This document shows positions 9,497-17,682 of a DNA stretch of 64,000 bases, piece by piece. This stretch comes from Phycisphaerales bacterium (GTDB lineage Bacteria; Planctomycetota; Phycisphaerae; UBA1845; UTPLA1). The stretch is from positions 20,121 to 84,120 of the forward strand of contig JAKSDK010000144.1 in assembly GCA_022360095.1 (NCBI GenBank). Reading direction: 5' to 3'. A program made the position numbers and the translations under genes. How positions within the stretch are numbered: position 1 is the first letter of the stretch; each line of letters opens with the position of its first letter. Below the pieces are notes generated by a model, which saw nothing but the letters and a program-made list of their open reading frames with translations, was not told the DNA's origin and searched no databases.

Positions 9497-9718
9497 TCAT
9501 CCTAGGGCACTTTCAAGCGCCTCCTTTGTCACGGGCTCACCGTGAAAGCTCCAATTCCCGGGATCGTGTTCTTCAATCAGGACGACGACATATTCTGAGA
9601 AATCCGGATGACCACGGCCTTCCACCTCAACCAGGAGTTCAGTGATCCTGGAATGAAGTTGGCGTTTCTGTTTATCGTTGAGTAACCCCTTAGCAGTCCT
9701 AATGTTCACAAACGGCAT
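9497..9718 (-). CDS. 4-oxalocrotonate tautomerase-like small enzyme
   Basis: A 73-residue protein of the length usual for a 4-OT subunit. MPFVNIRTAKGLL places the catalytic Pro at position 2 (Pro1 after Met removal), followed by a helix with LNDKQKRQLHSRITELLVEV and a second strand YVVVLIEEHDPGNW. The family converts dienols to enones or dehalogenates small unsaturated acids as hexamers or heterohexamers. Together with the larger tautomerase it gives this cluster two members of the superfamily. A palindromic operator sits 18 bp before the start. Confidence 0.85.
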   Translation of the reverse strand: MPFVNIRTAKGLLNDKQKRQLHSRITELLVEVEGRGHPDFSEYVVVLIEEHDPGNWSFHGEPVTKEALESALG

Positions 9719-9736
9719 CGTTTGGCCTCCTCGTAT

Positions 9737-9750
9737 TCTGTATATACAGA
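9737..9750. promoter_or_regulatory. MarR-type operator C
   Basis: TCTGTA-TA-TACAGA, a perfect 14-bp palindrome 18 bp upstream of the 4-OT-like start at 9718, with the same core as sites A, B and D. Confidence 0.7.
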
Positions 9751-9771
9751 TGTTTGTTCAAAAAAACTTTG

Positions 9772-10215
9772 CTATACGCCCAGCCCCTGTTCTCTCGCAA
9801 ATCTTCGCACCGCCTTTGCTCCATCGGCCCCGAGCAACCGGCCGGCCTCCCGCTGAGCCTTCTCCCAGGCAGGCATGACCCGTTTGAATAGCGAGGCGCC
9901 TTTCGCGGTCATGCGATAGGGTCGCTCGCGCGGATCGTCTCCAGTCACCTCTTCAATCCATCCCTTGGCCCGCATTCGCTCCAGGTTCCGACTGAGCGTC
10001 GAATCGTCCAGTTGCAATTCGGCACAGAGCTCCGCTTGCCTGAGAACCCCTCTTTCCACCGCGAATGCCAGCATCGCCACTTGCGTACTGCGCAGCCCCA
10101 GCGGCCGAAGCGCGTCGTTATATATTTTGTTGATCACCCGACTTGTGATTCGAAGTCGCAACCCGAGGCACTCACGCGTGATCTTGGCTGCAGCCGATGT
10201 CTGTTGATTGCTCAT
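9772..10215 (-). CDS. MarR-family transcriptional regulator
   Basis: A 147-residue winged-helix protein. The recognition region reads ELQLDDSTLSRNLERMRAKGWIEEV (about residues 66-90), followed by the wing GDDPRERPYRMTAKG, both typical of MarR. Such dimers usually repress neighbouring genes and release DNA on binding a small ligand. A partial operator palindrome (TGTATATACA) starts 4 bp upstream of its ATG, so autoregulation is likely. It heads the minus-strand set of nitrilase, tautomerase and DUF4242 genes, three of whose starts carry the same palindrome. The ligand is unknown but may be a nitrile or breakdown product. Confidence 0.9.
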   Translation of the reverse strand: MSNQQTSAAAKITRECLGLRLRITSRVINKIYNDALRPLGLRSTQVAMLAFAVERGVLRQAELCAELQLDDSTLSRNLERMRAKGWIEEVTGDDPRERPYRMTAKGASLFKRVMPAWEKAQREAGRLLGADGAKAVRRFAREQGLGV

Positions 10216-10218
10216 ACC

Positions 10219-10228
10219 TGTATATACA
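10219..10228. promoter_or_regulatory. MarR-type operator D (autoregulatory)
   Basis: TGTA-TA-TACA, the core of the shared operator with weaker flanks, immediately 5' of the marR start. Binding here would cover the start region itself. Confidence 0.5.
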
Positions 10229-10230
10229 AC

Positions 10231-10526
10231 ATTTTTCGCGTCGTGTCAAGGCTCTGCTCCAAAAAAACGAGATTTTTGGATTCCGTGAGCGCCGAGTCCA
10301 CGAAATTGCGTCTGTGTATGTAGGGAATGTTTCTTAGGGACGGCGCTGAACTTCGCTTTTCAATGATCAAGAGATTTGAAGCCTTGGGTCCCGTATGACG
10401 CGCGAAGCGAAAATGAGAACAAGATCGGCAATGTCTGAGATAACCAATTCGTTGGATACCAGAGCAGCGGCTTAGGTTAATTCCTATTCACCCAAACGAT
10501 GGCAGACCAATGTCGGGGACGAACCA
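10231..10526. other. Intergenic region between divergent marR and the oxidative operon
   Basis: About 300 bp without a convincing gene. It must hold the promoter of the ten-gene plus-strand operon, but I see no clear -35/-10 pair or palindrome apart from the marR operator at its left edge. Confidence 0.5.
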
Positions 10527-11969
10527 ATGAGCTCATTCGATGGTTTTCGCTGGATCGCAACATCGGCCGATATCGCGGGGCGTTACGACGACATATGGTT
10601 CATTTCGGCGGACGTCGGGTGGGCGGTCAATGGGAATGGTGAGATTCTGAAAACGGAAAACGGAGGGATCTCATGGAGTGATCCTCCACAGTTTAAAGAC
10701 GGAAGTGTCTACTTCCGTTCAATCAGCATGGCCAAGGACGGCAAATCCGGCTGGGCCGGTTGTACAACCCCTAACAGAGTGCTGTTCCGATCAACGAATG
10801 GATCGACATGGGAAATCGTTCGCAACCTCCCACGACAAAACAAGAGTCGGCTGGAGGCGGATGCACCGACGGCGGTTTGCGGGCTGTGGACCTTGGATAC
10901 GGATCATATGGTTGCATCGGGAACCAACTATCCTGAGCGGCCGGCTCGGTTTCTGAGCACGGCGGATGGCGGCAAAAGCTGGTTCGCTCGCGACATGGAA
11001 GACGTTGCAACGATACTGGTCGACATCTATTTCGATGATGAAAAGACCGGCTGGGTTGTTGGAGGACGTGCGACGAGGCAGCGAGCGCGGCGAAATGATG
11101 TCGTTCCGACCGTGTTGAAAACCGAGGACGGCGGCAAAACATGGAAGGATGTGCTCGGCGACCTCAACGTTCCGCTTGGCGAATGGGGCTGGAAAATTCA
11201 GTTTGTGGAAGATGGTCAGTTTGGCGTCGTTGCTTGCGAGAACCTGAATACCGGCGCCATTTTAATCACGGAAGACGGTGGTAAGTCCTGGCGGCGGCAC
11301 GAGATTCGTGATGCCAAAGGTGAACTTATCAACCAAAATCTGGAGGGCATCGGTTTCCTTGACGCCAAAACCGGTTGGGTCGGCGGTTGGGGCGATCCCG
11401 CGTTTGACAGCGGTCGTACCAGCGAAACGAATGACGGCGGTAAGACATGGGTTGACCGGACCCGAACGTGGCCTGACCCACATGAGATGATGTCCTGTCC
11501 GGACTCCCGCCCACGTGGTCAATACATCAATCGTTTCCGCTTCATTAATGGCGTCGGCTACGCGTCCGGGAACACGGTCTATAAATGGACAAACCAGGAA
11601 GCGATAGAGCCAAGCCGTGAGGAACTGGCACCGGCCAGGCTGTTGAAGCCGGCGGAGATGTTTCTCGACGACGACGGCTTGGACATCCTTGTCAATGTTC
11701 CAGTCAACGCAAATTCGTTGGAGGTTGTTATCTATGATAGGTTTTCCGGAGTTGTCAAATCATTCGACAAGGAGGAAAACCCGCCGCCTGGTTCTCAATG
11801 CGTTCGATGGGATCTGACGGACGACCAAGGCACGAAGCTAAAGCACGGCCAATATATGGTCCGAGTGACATGCGACGGTCGAGCGGAAAGCCGATTGGTC
11901 TTTGCGAAGCGTGATTGGTCGGTCAAGCCGCTCAATGCAGGTTTGCCTCACGTTCTGAGGGCGACATGA
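10527..11969 (+). CDS. Asp-box (BNR/YCF48-like) beta-propeller protein
   Basis: A 480-residue protein with repeated Asp-box motifs of the form (S/T)xDGGKxW: TENGGISW, STNGSTW, TADGGKSW, TEDGGKTW, TEDGGKSW and TNDGGKTW, spaced about 50-70 residues as in sialidase/sortilin/YCF48 propellers. The last 110 residues (LDILVNVPVNANSLEVVIYD... GQYMVRVTC) resemble a FlgD/Ig-like beta sandwich. No signal peptide is visible at MSSFDGFRW. It begins the plus-strand operon and overlaps the next gene by 4 bp (ATGA). The role is unknown; propellers of this type often serve as scaffolds. Confidence 0.75.
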   Translation: MSSFDGFRWIATSADIAGRYDDIWFISADVGWAVNGNGEILKTENGGISWSDPPQFKDGSVYFRSISMAKDGKSGWAGCTTPNRVLFRSTNGSTWEIVRNLPRQNKSRLEADAPTAVCGLWTLDTDHMVASGTNYPERPARFLSTADGGKSWFARDMEDVATILVDIYFDDEKTGWVVGGRATRQRARRNDVVPTVLKTEDGGKTWKDVLGDLNVPLGEWGWKIQFVEDGQFGVVACENLNTGAILITEDGGKSWRRHEIRDAKGELINQNLEGIGFLDAKTGWVGGWGDPAFDSGRTSETNDGGKTWVDRTRTWPDPHEMMSCPDSRPRGQYINRFRFINGVGYASGNTVYKWTNQEAIEPSREELAPARLLKPAEMFLDDDGLDILVNVPVNANSLEVVIYDRFSGVVKSFDKEENPPPGSQCVRWDLTDDQGTKLKHGQYMVRVTCDGRAESRLVFAKRDWSVKPLNAGLPHVLRAT

Positions 11970-14047
11970 AGAGAGACATCGACATCCCGCGCGACTGTCT
12001 TACCTGTCCATCTCATGACGATGGTACTGAGCCGCCGAAGATACGCATCGAGCCGCAAATGGAACCACGGGATGAGGCGGCTTTACTGCTAAGTGTGGCG
12101 GCGGAAGTCGAGCATGCCCTGATGGTGCAATATCTCTATGCTGCATACTCGGTTCGGTACGATCAGAAAAAGACATCACACCAGGCAGCAGCTCGAAACA
12201 TCCATCTAGGTGTCTTGCAGATCGCTCGCGAGGAAATGGGACACCTGATGACGGTGCAGAACCTGTTGCACTTGATCGGCGCCCAGCTGAACCTCGAGCG
12301 CGAGCACTCGCCGTTCGACAGCCAGCTTTATCCGTTTCGTTTCAAGCTTGAACGACTGTCGCTGCATTCGCTCGCCAAATACGTCACCGCCGAGCGACCT
12401 TTGAAGCAGCCCGCGGGGTTTCCAGACAATGACTGGGCGAAGCTGAAAGACATTGCAGCGATTGCGACCCGTGCCAACGACGGAAGACCTGTTCAGCATG
12501 TGGGGCCGATCTTCGCGAGATTGATTGAGTTGTTCGAAGGCGGAGATGGCGGTCTGACAAACGACGACTTCCGCATCTACACGTTGGACCGTCAGGCGAC
12601 GTGGAATGACTGGGGTTACGACGAAAGTCTTGATGCCGAAGACGACGCCAGACGCGTCCTGGTTGAGACCTTCGAGGGCACGGACCCGGGTAGCTTACGG
12701 AAGATGGCAATCGAGGCACTGAGCGAAATCGGTGAGCAGGGCGAAGGCTTCGGGGAGGAGGTGGATTCGCACTTTGAACGATTCTTCCAACTGTACATGG
12801 ATTTCCAACAGCTGTCTGCCGACGGCGTTGACTTTGTATGGCCGGTCGCTGTGAACCCCAACACACTTTCGCCACCGCCTGTGGTGAGTTGTTCCTGCGA
12901 GCCGGCTGATGCAATCCGCGCGGCTTCGGTTCGGAAAGGGTGTATCACGAACGAGCGTGCGCGTGTTTGGGGGCAACTCTTCAACATGCGGTACCGCTTG
13001 TTATTGAATATGCTTTCTCACTTCCTCCAAATCACCGGACCGCGTTACGTTCCGGGAGGGCCGGACACAGGCAACCGAACGCCGCGGGGGCATCTCTTGT
13101 TGTGGTGTTTTGATGAGATGCGCCATTTGCGAAAGATCGCGCAGAAGCTCGTTCAACTTCCGTTACGAGACCCGGCGGACGGCGAGAATGCCGGAGCTCC
13201 GTTTCAATTGCCGTACACCCTGTCGATTCCAGCCTCGGAGACTGATCGCTGGCGAACATTATTAGATATTGTCCGAGCGTCCGTCAGGTTTGTCGATTCC
13301 AAAATGCTCAAGACCGGACGCAAGGACGAACTCGACCCATTCCTGAAGGATCTTCAACAGGCGGACGAACGCAACATCGGGATTCTTGAATCGCTGGCCA
13401 TCGTCGGAATCGTGCCGCCGGAATCACAGCCCGCGGACTTTCAGAAGGCGGCACAGATTCTCGAGGAGGCTGTGCGCGGGTTCACGATTGAGGCACACGG
13501 CAACTTCTGGACGGGACTCGATCGAAACACATTCGTCGATCTGCACATGTTCAATAATCGGCTGATCGGCCGCGACGAGGAAAACAACTGCGTTCTTACC
13601 CCAGACAGCGGATTTCTGATCGGGCAGCTTCAGTCCAGAAATTCGAGGAAAACGGGCATGCCCCGTTATCGACCGCCAATCGATCCTTCGCGAATTCAGT
13701 TTCTTGTGAACTGGATTCGGCGGCAAGCTCCCGACAACGAACCGCCCGGTGAGCCTGGAGTTGAACATGAACGCGCACCGTTAGACGAGCCGCGAAAAAC
13801 GCCGACACCAACTTCTCTTGCAACACCCGACTTCGATGCGGACGTCAGGCCGTTGTTCACGGATTTCGATATCGACTCGCTCAAGGAATTTGAAGGCATT
13901 GACTTGAACAGTGAGAAAAGCGTGAAGAAAAATGCCGCGCGCATCTCAGCCCGGCTAAAGGCCGGTTCACTTCCCTACGATGGAAGTTGGCCCCCCGAAG
14001 CGATCGATATGTTCACGCGCTGGGCCGAGAACATAGCGGAGAAATGA
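11966..14047 (+). CDS. VioB/RebD-type ferritin-like domain protein (first copy)
   Basis: The chosen ATG overlaps the preceding stop (ATGA) and gives 693 residues. The N-terminal four-helix domain reads LLLSVAAEVEHALMVQYLYAAYSV and later IAREEMGHLMTVQNLLHLIGA, with Glu/His pairs placed as in the ferritin-like domain (PF12902) of iminophenylpyruvate dimer synthases such as VioB, RebD and StaD. A second helical region (about 330-480) holds another EMRHLRKIAQKL. The C-terminal 90 residues are low-complexity and acidic. Known relatives couple indole-derived imines oxidatively; the substrate here is unknown. A second protein of this family lies about 5 kb downstream in the same operon. Confidence 0.75.
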   Translation: MKRDIDIPRDCLTCPSHDDGTEPPKIRIEPQMEPRDEAALLLSVAAEVEHALMVQYLYAAYSVRYDQKKTSHQAAARNIHLGVLQIAREEMGHLMTVQNLLHLIGAQLNLEREHSPFDSQLYPFRFKLERLSLHSLAKYVTAERPLKQPAGFPDNDWAKLKDIAAIATRANDGRPVQHVGPIFARLIELFEGGDGGLTNDDFRIYTLDRQATWNDWGYDESLDAEDDARRVLVETFEGTDPGSLRKMAIEALSEIGEQGEGFGEEVDSHFERFFQLYMDFQQLSADGVDFVWPVAVNPNTLSPPPVVSCSCEPADAIRAASVRKGCITNERARVWGQLFNMRYRLLLNMLSHFLQITGPRYVPGGPDTGNRTPRGHLLLWCFDEMRHLRKIAQKLVQLPLRDPADGENAGAPFQLPYTLSIPASETDRWRTLLDIVRASVRFVDSKMLKTGRKDELDPFLKDLQQADERNIGILESLAIVGIVPPESQPADFQKAAQILEEAVRGFTIEAHGNFWTGLDRNTFVDLHMFNNRLIGRDEENNCVLTPDSGFLIGQLQSRNSRKTGMPRYRPPIDPSRIQFLVNWIRRQAPDNEPPGEPGVEHERAPLDEPRKTPTPTSLATPDFDADVRPLFTDFDIDSLKEFEGIDLNSEKSVKKNAARISARLKAGSLPYDGSWPPEAIDMFTRWAENIAEK

Positions 14048-14073
14048 AAGTCTCTAAGTAAGGAAGAAGAAGA

Positions 14074-15069
14074 ATGATCCGACAAGTTCTGCTCGTTGCG
14101 CTCGTTGTGGTCCTTCTATGCCAACGAGCATCCGCATACAACGAAAACGGTCATCGAGTGATCGCATTGATGGCCTACGAAGTGCTAGAAATGGAGGCAC
14201 GTGCCAAGGTCATTGCTCTGCTGCGGCATCACCCGCGGTTTAGGCAAGATTTCCGCAATAAGATGCCGGATGGGATCAGGAACGGCAGTGAAGCGAATCG
14301 TCGGCGATGGCTGATCTCGCAAGCGGGCGTTTGGCCGGATATTGCTCGCGGCTTTCCGGGAAGGACGAGGAATCGGTTCCATCGTCCAAGCTGGCATTAC
14401 ATCAACAAGCCGTTCTTCGCAACCGAGGAGCACGAACACGCACTTGCGTCGCGACTTCCAGAACTCGAATTCAGCATCACTCGTGACCTCGATGATAGGG
14501 ACTACAACATCGCGCAGGCGATCAAGAACTCGATACGAATTATTGAAAACAGAAGGCAGCCGAAATCTCTGCGCGCGGTCCATGTATGCTGGCTCGTACA
14601 CACGGTTGCGGATATTCACCAGGCGCTGCACACGACGGCTCTGTTCTCACCGAACTTGTTTCCGGAAGGAGATAGAGGTGGCAACGAGATCAGAACTCGC
14701 CAAGGCAAGTTGCACTCAATCTGGGATGGGCGATTGGGCCGCGGCCGGTCGTTTTCTCAACTGCGTCGTGATGCTCGTGAGATGCTTAACGACGAGGACT
14801 TGAATGCCTGTGGAAATGCCTGCACCGAAAACATGGATCTGGAGGCCTGGGTCGACGAAGGACATGAGATTGCCGCGACTTTTGCGTACACGGATGACAT
14901 CCTTGAAGCGGTCGTTGAAGCGGAGGAAAACGACGATCGGCTGGAACGCATCCAACTGCCCGGACAATACTTTCGTGACGCAGGTCGCGTAAATCGCGAG
15001 CGGGCGGTTTTGGCGGCGTTCAGGCTTGCCCTGCTTCTGGATTCGGCCGTCGTGGATGAAGAAGAGTAA
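14074..15069 (+). CDS. Secreted S1/P1-type nuclease-like protein
   Basis: A 331-residue protein with a signal peptide (about residues 1-21, ending ASA). Metal-ligand motifs of the S1/P1 nuclease / phospholipase C fold follow in order: NGHRVI (His27), VWPDIAR, RPSWHYIN, WLVHTVADIHQALH, GDRGGNEI and LHSIWD. The family uses three zinc ions to cut single-stranded nucleic acid or phosphodiesters outside the cytoplasm. The classical mature N-terminal Trp, a zinc ligand, is missing: the sequence after the predicted cut is YNENGH, so the third zinc site may be altered. It lies in the operon 26 bp after the first ferritin-like gene. Confidence 0.8.
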   Translation: MIRQVLLVALVVVLLCQRASAYNENGHRVIALMAYEVLEMEARAKVIALLRHHPRFRQDFRNKMPDGIRNGSEANRRRWLISQAGVWPDIARGFPGRTRNRFHRPSWHYINKPFFATEEHEHALASRLPELEFSITRDLDDRDYNIAQAIKNSIRIIENRRQPKSLRAVHVCWLVHTVADIHQALHTTALFSPNLFPEGDRGGNEIRTRQGKLHSIWDGRLGRGRSFSQLRRDAREMLNDEDLNACGNACTENMDLEAWVDEGHEIAATFAYTDDILEAVVEAEENDDRLERIQLPGQYFRDAGRVNRERAVLAAFRLALLLDSAVVDEEE

Positions 15070-15120
15070 CCGCAAATGAACTGGTTAAGCTCACCATCAC
15101 GGAGTATGTGGAGTTAACAC

Positions 15121-16089
15121 ATGCCTGACATTAACGTTGCCTGGTGGAACCTCGAAAACCTTTTTGATCGTGCCGGACATCCTGATCGCGATCCCGATTT
15201 GGCCGAGGAAATTGAGAACGAATTGCAAGGATGGACGGCGGCCATACGAAATAAAAAGCTTGAGCAGTTGTCGAAAGTCATTGAAATGATGTTTGATGAC
15301 ACGGGGCCCGACCTGCTCGGTGTTTGTGAGGTCGAGAATGACACAGTTCTTCAACTGCTGCTCGATCGAGTGAACCTGCCGGCTCGCGACTACAAAATCG
15401 CCCACCACATGTCACCCGACGCGAGAGGGATCGATGTTTCTTTCGTTTTCGATAATAACGTTCTAAACATCCACGACGTAGGTCATCAGATGATCCTGAA
15501 GCGACGAGCGACGCGGGATCTATTTTGGGTTGAGCTCGAAGTCAAGGAAACCGGTGCTGTTTTCATCGCCGTAGGCAATCACTGGCCTTCACGCTCGGCC
15601 GGTCGATACGAATCCGCTCCATTTCGCATGTTGGCGGGCGAGACGCTCAGCTTCATTCTTTCCAGGCTGTTCAACGAATTCGACGTTGGCGACAAGATTC
15701 CCGTCATCGTCATGGGTGATTTCAACGACGAACCGTGCGATCGTTCCATGCAGGAATACTTGTTGGGGACGCGCGACGCCGACCGTGTTCTCAACGCCCG
15801 GAATCCGATACTGCTCAATTTGATGTGGCCGTTGATGGCCGATGAAGATCCTGGAACGCTACGCTTTCGATCCGACTGGAACATGTTGGACCAATTTCTG
15901 GTCAACAAAGGCATGCTGCAAGGTGATAGTCTTGTTCGAATCATCCCGGAATCCGCTCAGATATTTCGACCGCCGCTCGTCAAGAAATCCAACGGTGAGC
16001 CGCGCCGCTTTGGACGACCGATGAGAGGACTCGATGAAGAAGGATTCTCCGACCACTTCGCGATCACTGTCACGCTCGATGCGGAATAG
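15121..16089 (+). CDS. Endonuclease/exonuclease/phosphatase (EEP) family protein 1
   Basis: A 322-residue EEP-fold protein. Motifs in order: WWNLENLFD (metal-site Asn), LGVCEVEND (catalytic Glu), VGNHWPSR (His), VIVMGDFNDEP (Asp/Asn) and EGFSDHFAI (terminal Asp-His pair). Family members hydrolyse phosphodiesters in DNA, RNA, inositol phosphates or sphingolipids with Mg2+. There is no signal peptide. It is followed 12 bp later by a second, divergent EEP gene, so the pair may act on related substrates. Confidence 0.85.
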   Translation: MPDINVAWWNLENLFDRAGHPDRDPDLAEEIENELQGWTAAIRNKKLEQLSKVIEMMFDDTGPDLLGVCEVENDTVLQLLLDRVNLPARDYKIAHHMSPDARGIDVSFVFDNNVLNIHDVGHQMILKRRATRDLFWVELEVKETGAVFIAVGNHWPSRSAGRYESAPFRMLAGETLSFILSRLFNEFDVGDKIPVIVMGDFNDEPCDRSMQEYLLGTRDADRVLNARNPILLNLMWPLMADEDPGTLRFRSDWNMLDQFLVNKGMLQGDSLVRIIPESAQIFRPPLVKKSNGEPRRFGRPMRGLDEEGFSDHFAITVTLDAE

Positions 16090-16101
16090 AGGACCGAAAC
16101 C

Positions 16102-17133
16102 TTGGCCAAAAAGAAGAAGCAGATTTCGTTTGCCACTTTCAACCTCTTCAACCTGCAGTTGCCGGGCAAGGCGATGTACGAGGGTAAGAAGCCGTACTCG
16201 AAGGCTCAATACAAAAGGAAAATCGGCTGGACTGCGGATGTCCTGAGCCGGCTGCAACCGGATGTTATTGGGTTTCAAGAGCTGTGGAGTCCGCAGTGTC
16301 TCAAGGACGCTTTTCAACAGGCTGGTTTGCTGGCGAATTACTCTTTGGTGGCATCCTCAAACAAAAACGGCATTTCCAACGCGCTGGCGATTCGTAAACC
16401 GGCAACCATCGTTAAGTCGCAATGGATTTCGAGTTTCCCAAGTGAGCTTGTATTAAAGAAGGCCCGCGGAAAAAGTGGCGAGCCGGATTATCAGATGGCG
16501 GTGAATATCAAACGATTCTCGCGTCCTGTCCTGCGCGCGACGATTAGGCCTGCCGGTGATAATACTCTTCCGAATATCGTGACTTGCATCGCGCACCTGA
16601 AATCAAAACTCCCGATCAGGTTGGATGCGAATCTACCCGCCGCAGCGAAGCGACATCGCGATGCGATCGGTGGGGCGCTGGCAACGATCCGTCGGACGTC
16701 AGAGGCGGCCGCACTGCGTGTGATACTCGACAAGATCACACGGGGCACGAGTACGCCGGCCGTGGTCATGGGAGACCTTAACGACGCACAACTCAGCGTG
16801 ACGACGTCGCTGATCACGTCGCAGCCGACATTGCACCTGGTCTCCAGTTCGAGGGCTGGTCATCGAAGCGATCGTGGACTCTACTCGGCCGCGGTTCTTC
16901 AGGAGCTGCGCAGTTTACGGGACGTGTACTACACGCACATCCACAAGGGACTTCGCGAATCGCTGGACCACATCCTTGTTTCGGAGCAGTTCTATGACTA
17001 CTCCGACAACCGAGTCTGGTCGTTCAACGAGATGCGAATAATCAACGACCATTTGGATGACGAAAACCCGGAGGCTTCCGACCACGGAGTCGTATTAGCC
17101 GTATTCGATCATAATCCCGTAAAGAAGACGTGA
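16102..17133 (+). CDS. Endonuclease/exonuclease/phosphatase (EEP) family protein 2
   Basis: A 343-residue second EEP protein. SFATFNLFNLQ, IGFQELWSP, VTCIAHLKSK, VVMGDLNDAQ and the ending EASDHGVVL are the usual metal and catalytic motifs. The start is TTG at 16102: it leaves the first beta strand intact and has an AGAGGA ribosome-binding stretch about 10 bases ahead, whereas the next ATG would remove strand 1. It differs clearly from the neighbouring EEP protein, so a recent duplication is unlikely. Substrate unknown. Confidence 0.83.
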   Translation: MAKKKKQISFATFNLFNLQLPGKAMYEGKKPYSKAQYKRKIGWTADVLSRLQPDVIGFQELWSPQCLKDAFQQAGLLANYSLVASSNKNGISNALAIRKPATIVKSQWISSFPSELVLKKARGKSGEPDYQMAVNIKRFSRPVLRATIRPAGDNTLPNIVTCIAHLKSKLPIRLDANLPAAAKRHRDAIGGALATIRRTSEAAALRVILDKITRGTSTPAVVMGDLNDAQLSVTTSLITSQPTLHLVSSSRAGHRSDRGLYSAAVLQELRSLRDVYYTHIHKGLRESLDHILVSEQFYDYSDNRVWSFNEMRIINDHLDDENPEASDHGVVLAVFDHNPVKKT

Positions 17134-17139
17134 GTAATC

Positions 17140-17682
17140 ATGAACGAGAGTGAAACAGTCGAGCTGATTGGCGGCCCCTTTTGCCATGACAAAATAGATC
17201 CAGGACTGATTCCCACGGAAGACCAGGTGTTGACCGAGCACGAACGAGAGGTCCTATGGCAAATGTTCGAAGAGATTGGTCGATGCTGGGAGAACGTTTT
17301 CAGCCCGCGACGTGGTGTCTACGACTCATCGAACCTGCGCAGTTCTTGGCTTGAATTCATCGAAGCAAAGACGACTCATGAGCCGAGCTATGTCGCGGAG
17401 TATTCGAACGCAGTGACTGCGATCGAGGAACTCGTCGATTTGTATGGCAGGGAAGACGCGCACAAGCGACTGTTTCTTGAGAACGGAATCGAGATGGGGC
17501 CGCCGCTCACGCGTATCGCACATGCAAAACGTTACGTGGTCGACGAATTCATTCGCCTTCAGGTCGTTGCCAGCGGTCACAAAGCGTTCGGCGGTGCAAA
17601 CTACGCAGGTTACATCGGCGGCTCACGGTACACCCTTAGCCCCCGAGTTCGTGCCTACCGGCCGGACAAGGAGCAGGACTGA
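17140..17682 (+). CDS. Uncharacterised protein preceding the GMC oxidoreductase
   Basis: A 180-residue protein, mostly helical by composition in residues 25-150 (LTEHEREVLWQMFEEIGRCWENVF), ending in a Gly/Tyr-rich segment FGGANYAGYIGGSRYT. No signal peptide or membrane segment. Its stop overlaps the ATG of the GMC oxidoreductase (TGATGG), the arrangement seen for small subunits of some GMC-type dehydrogenases, so it may be a partner subunit or chaperone. That is inference from position only; I recognise no family. Confidence 0.7.
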   Translation: MNESETVELIGGPFCHDKIDPGLIPTEDQVLTEHEREVLWQMFEEIGRCWENVFSPRRGVYDSSNLRSSWLEFIEAKTTHEPSYVAEYSNAVTAIEELVDLYGREDAHKRLFLENGIEMGPPLTRIAHAKRYVVDEFIRLQVVASGHKAFGGANYAGYIGGSRYTLSPRVRAYRPDKEQD

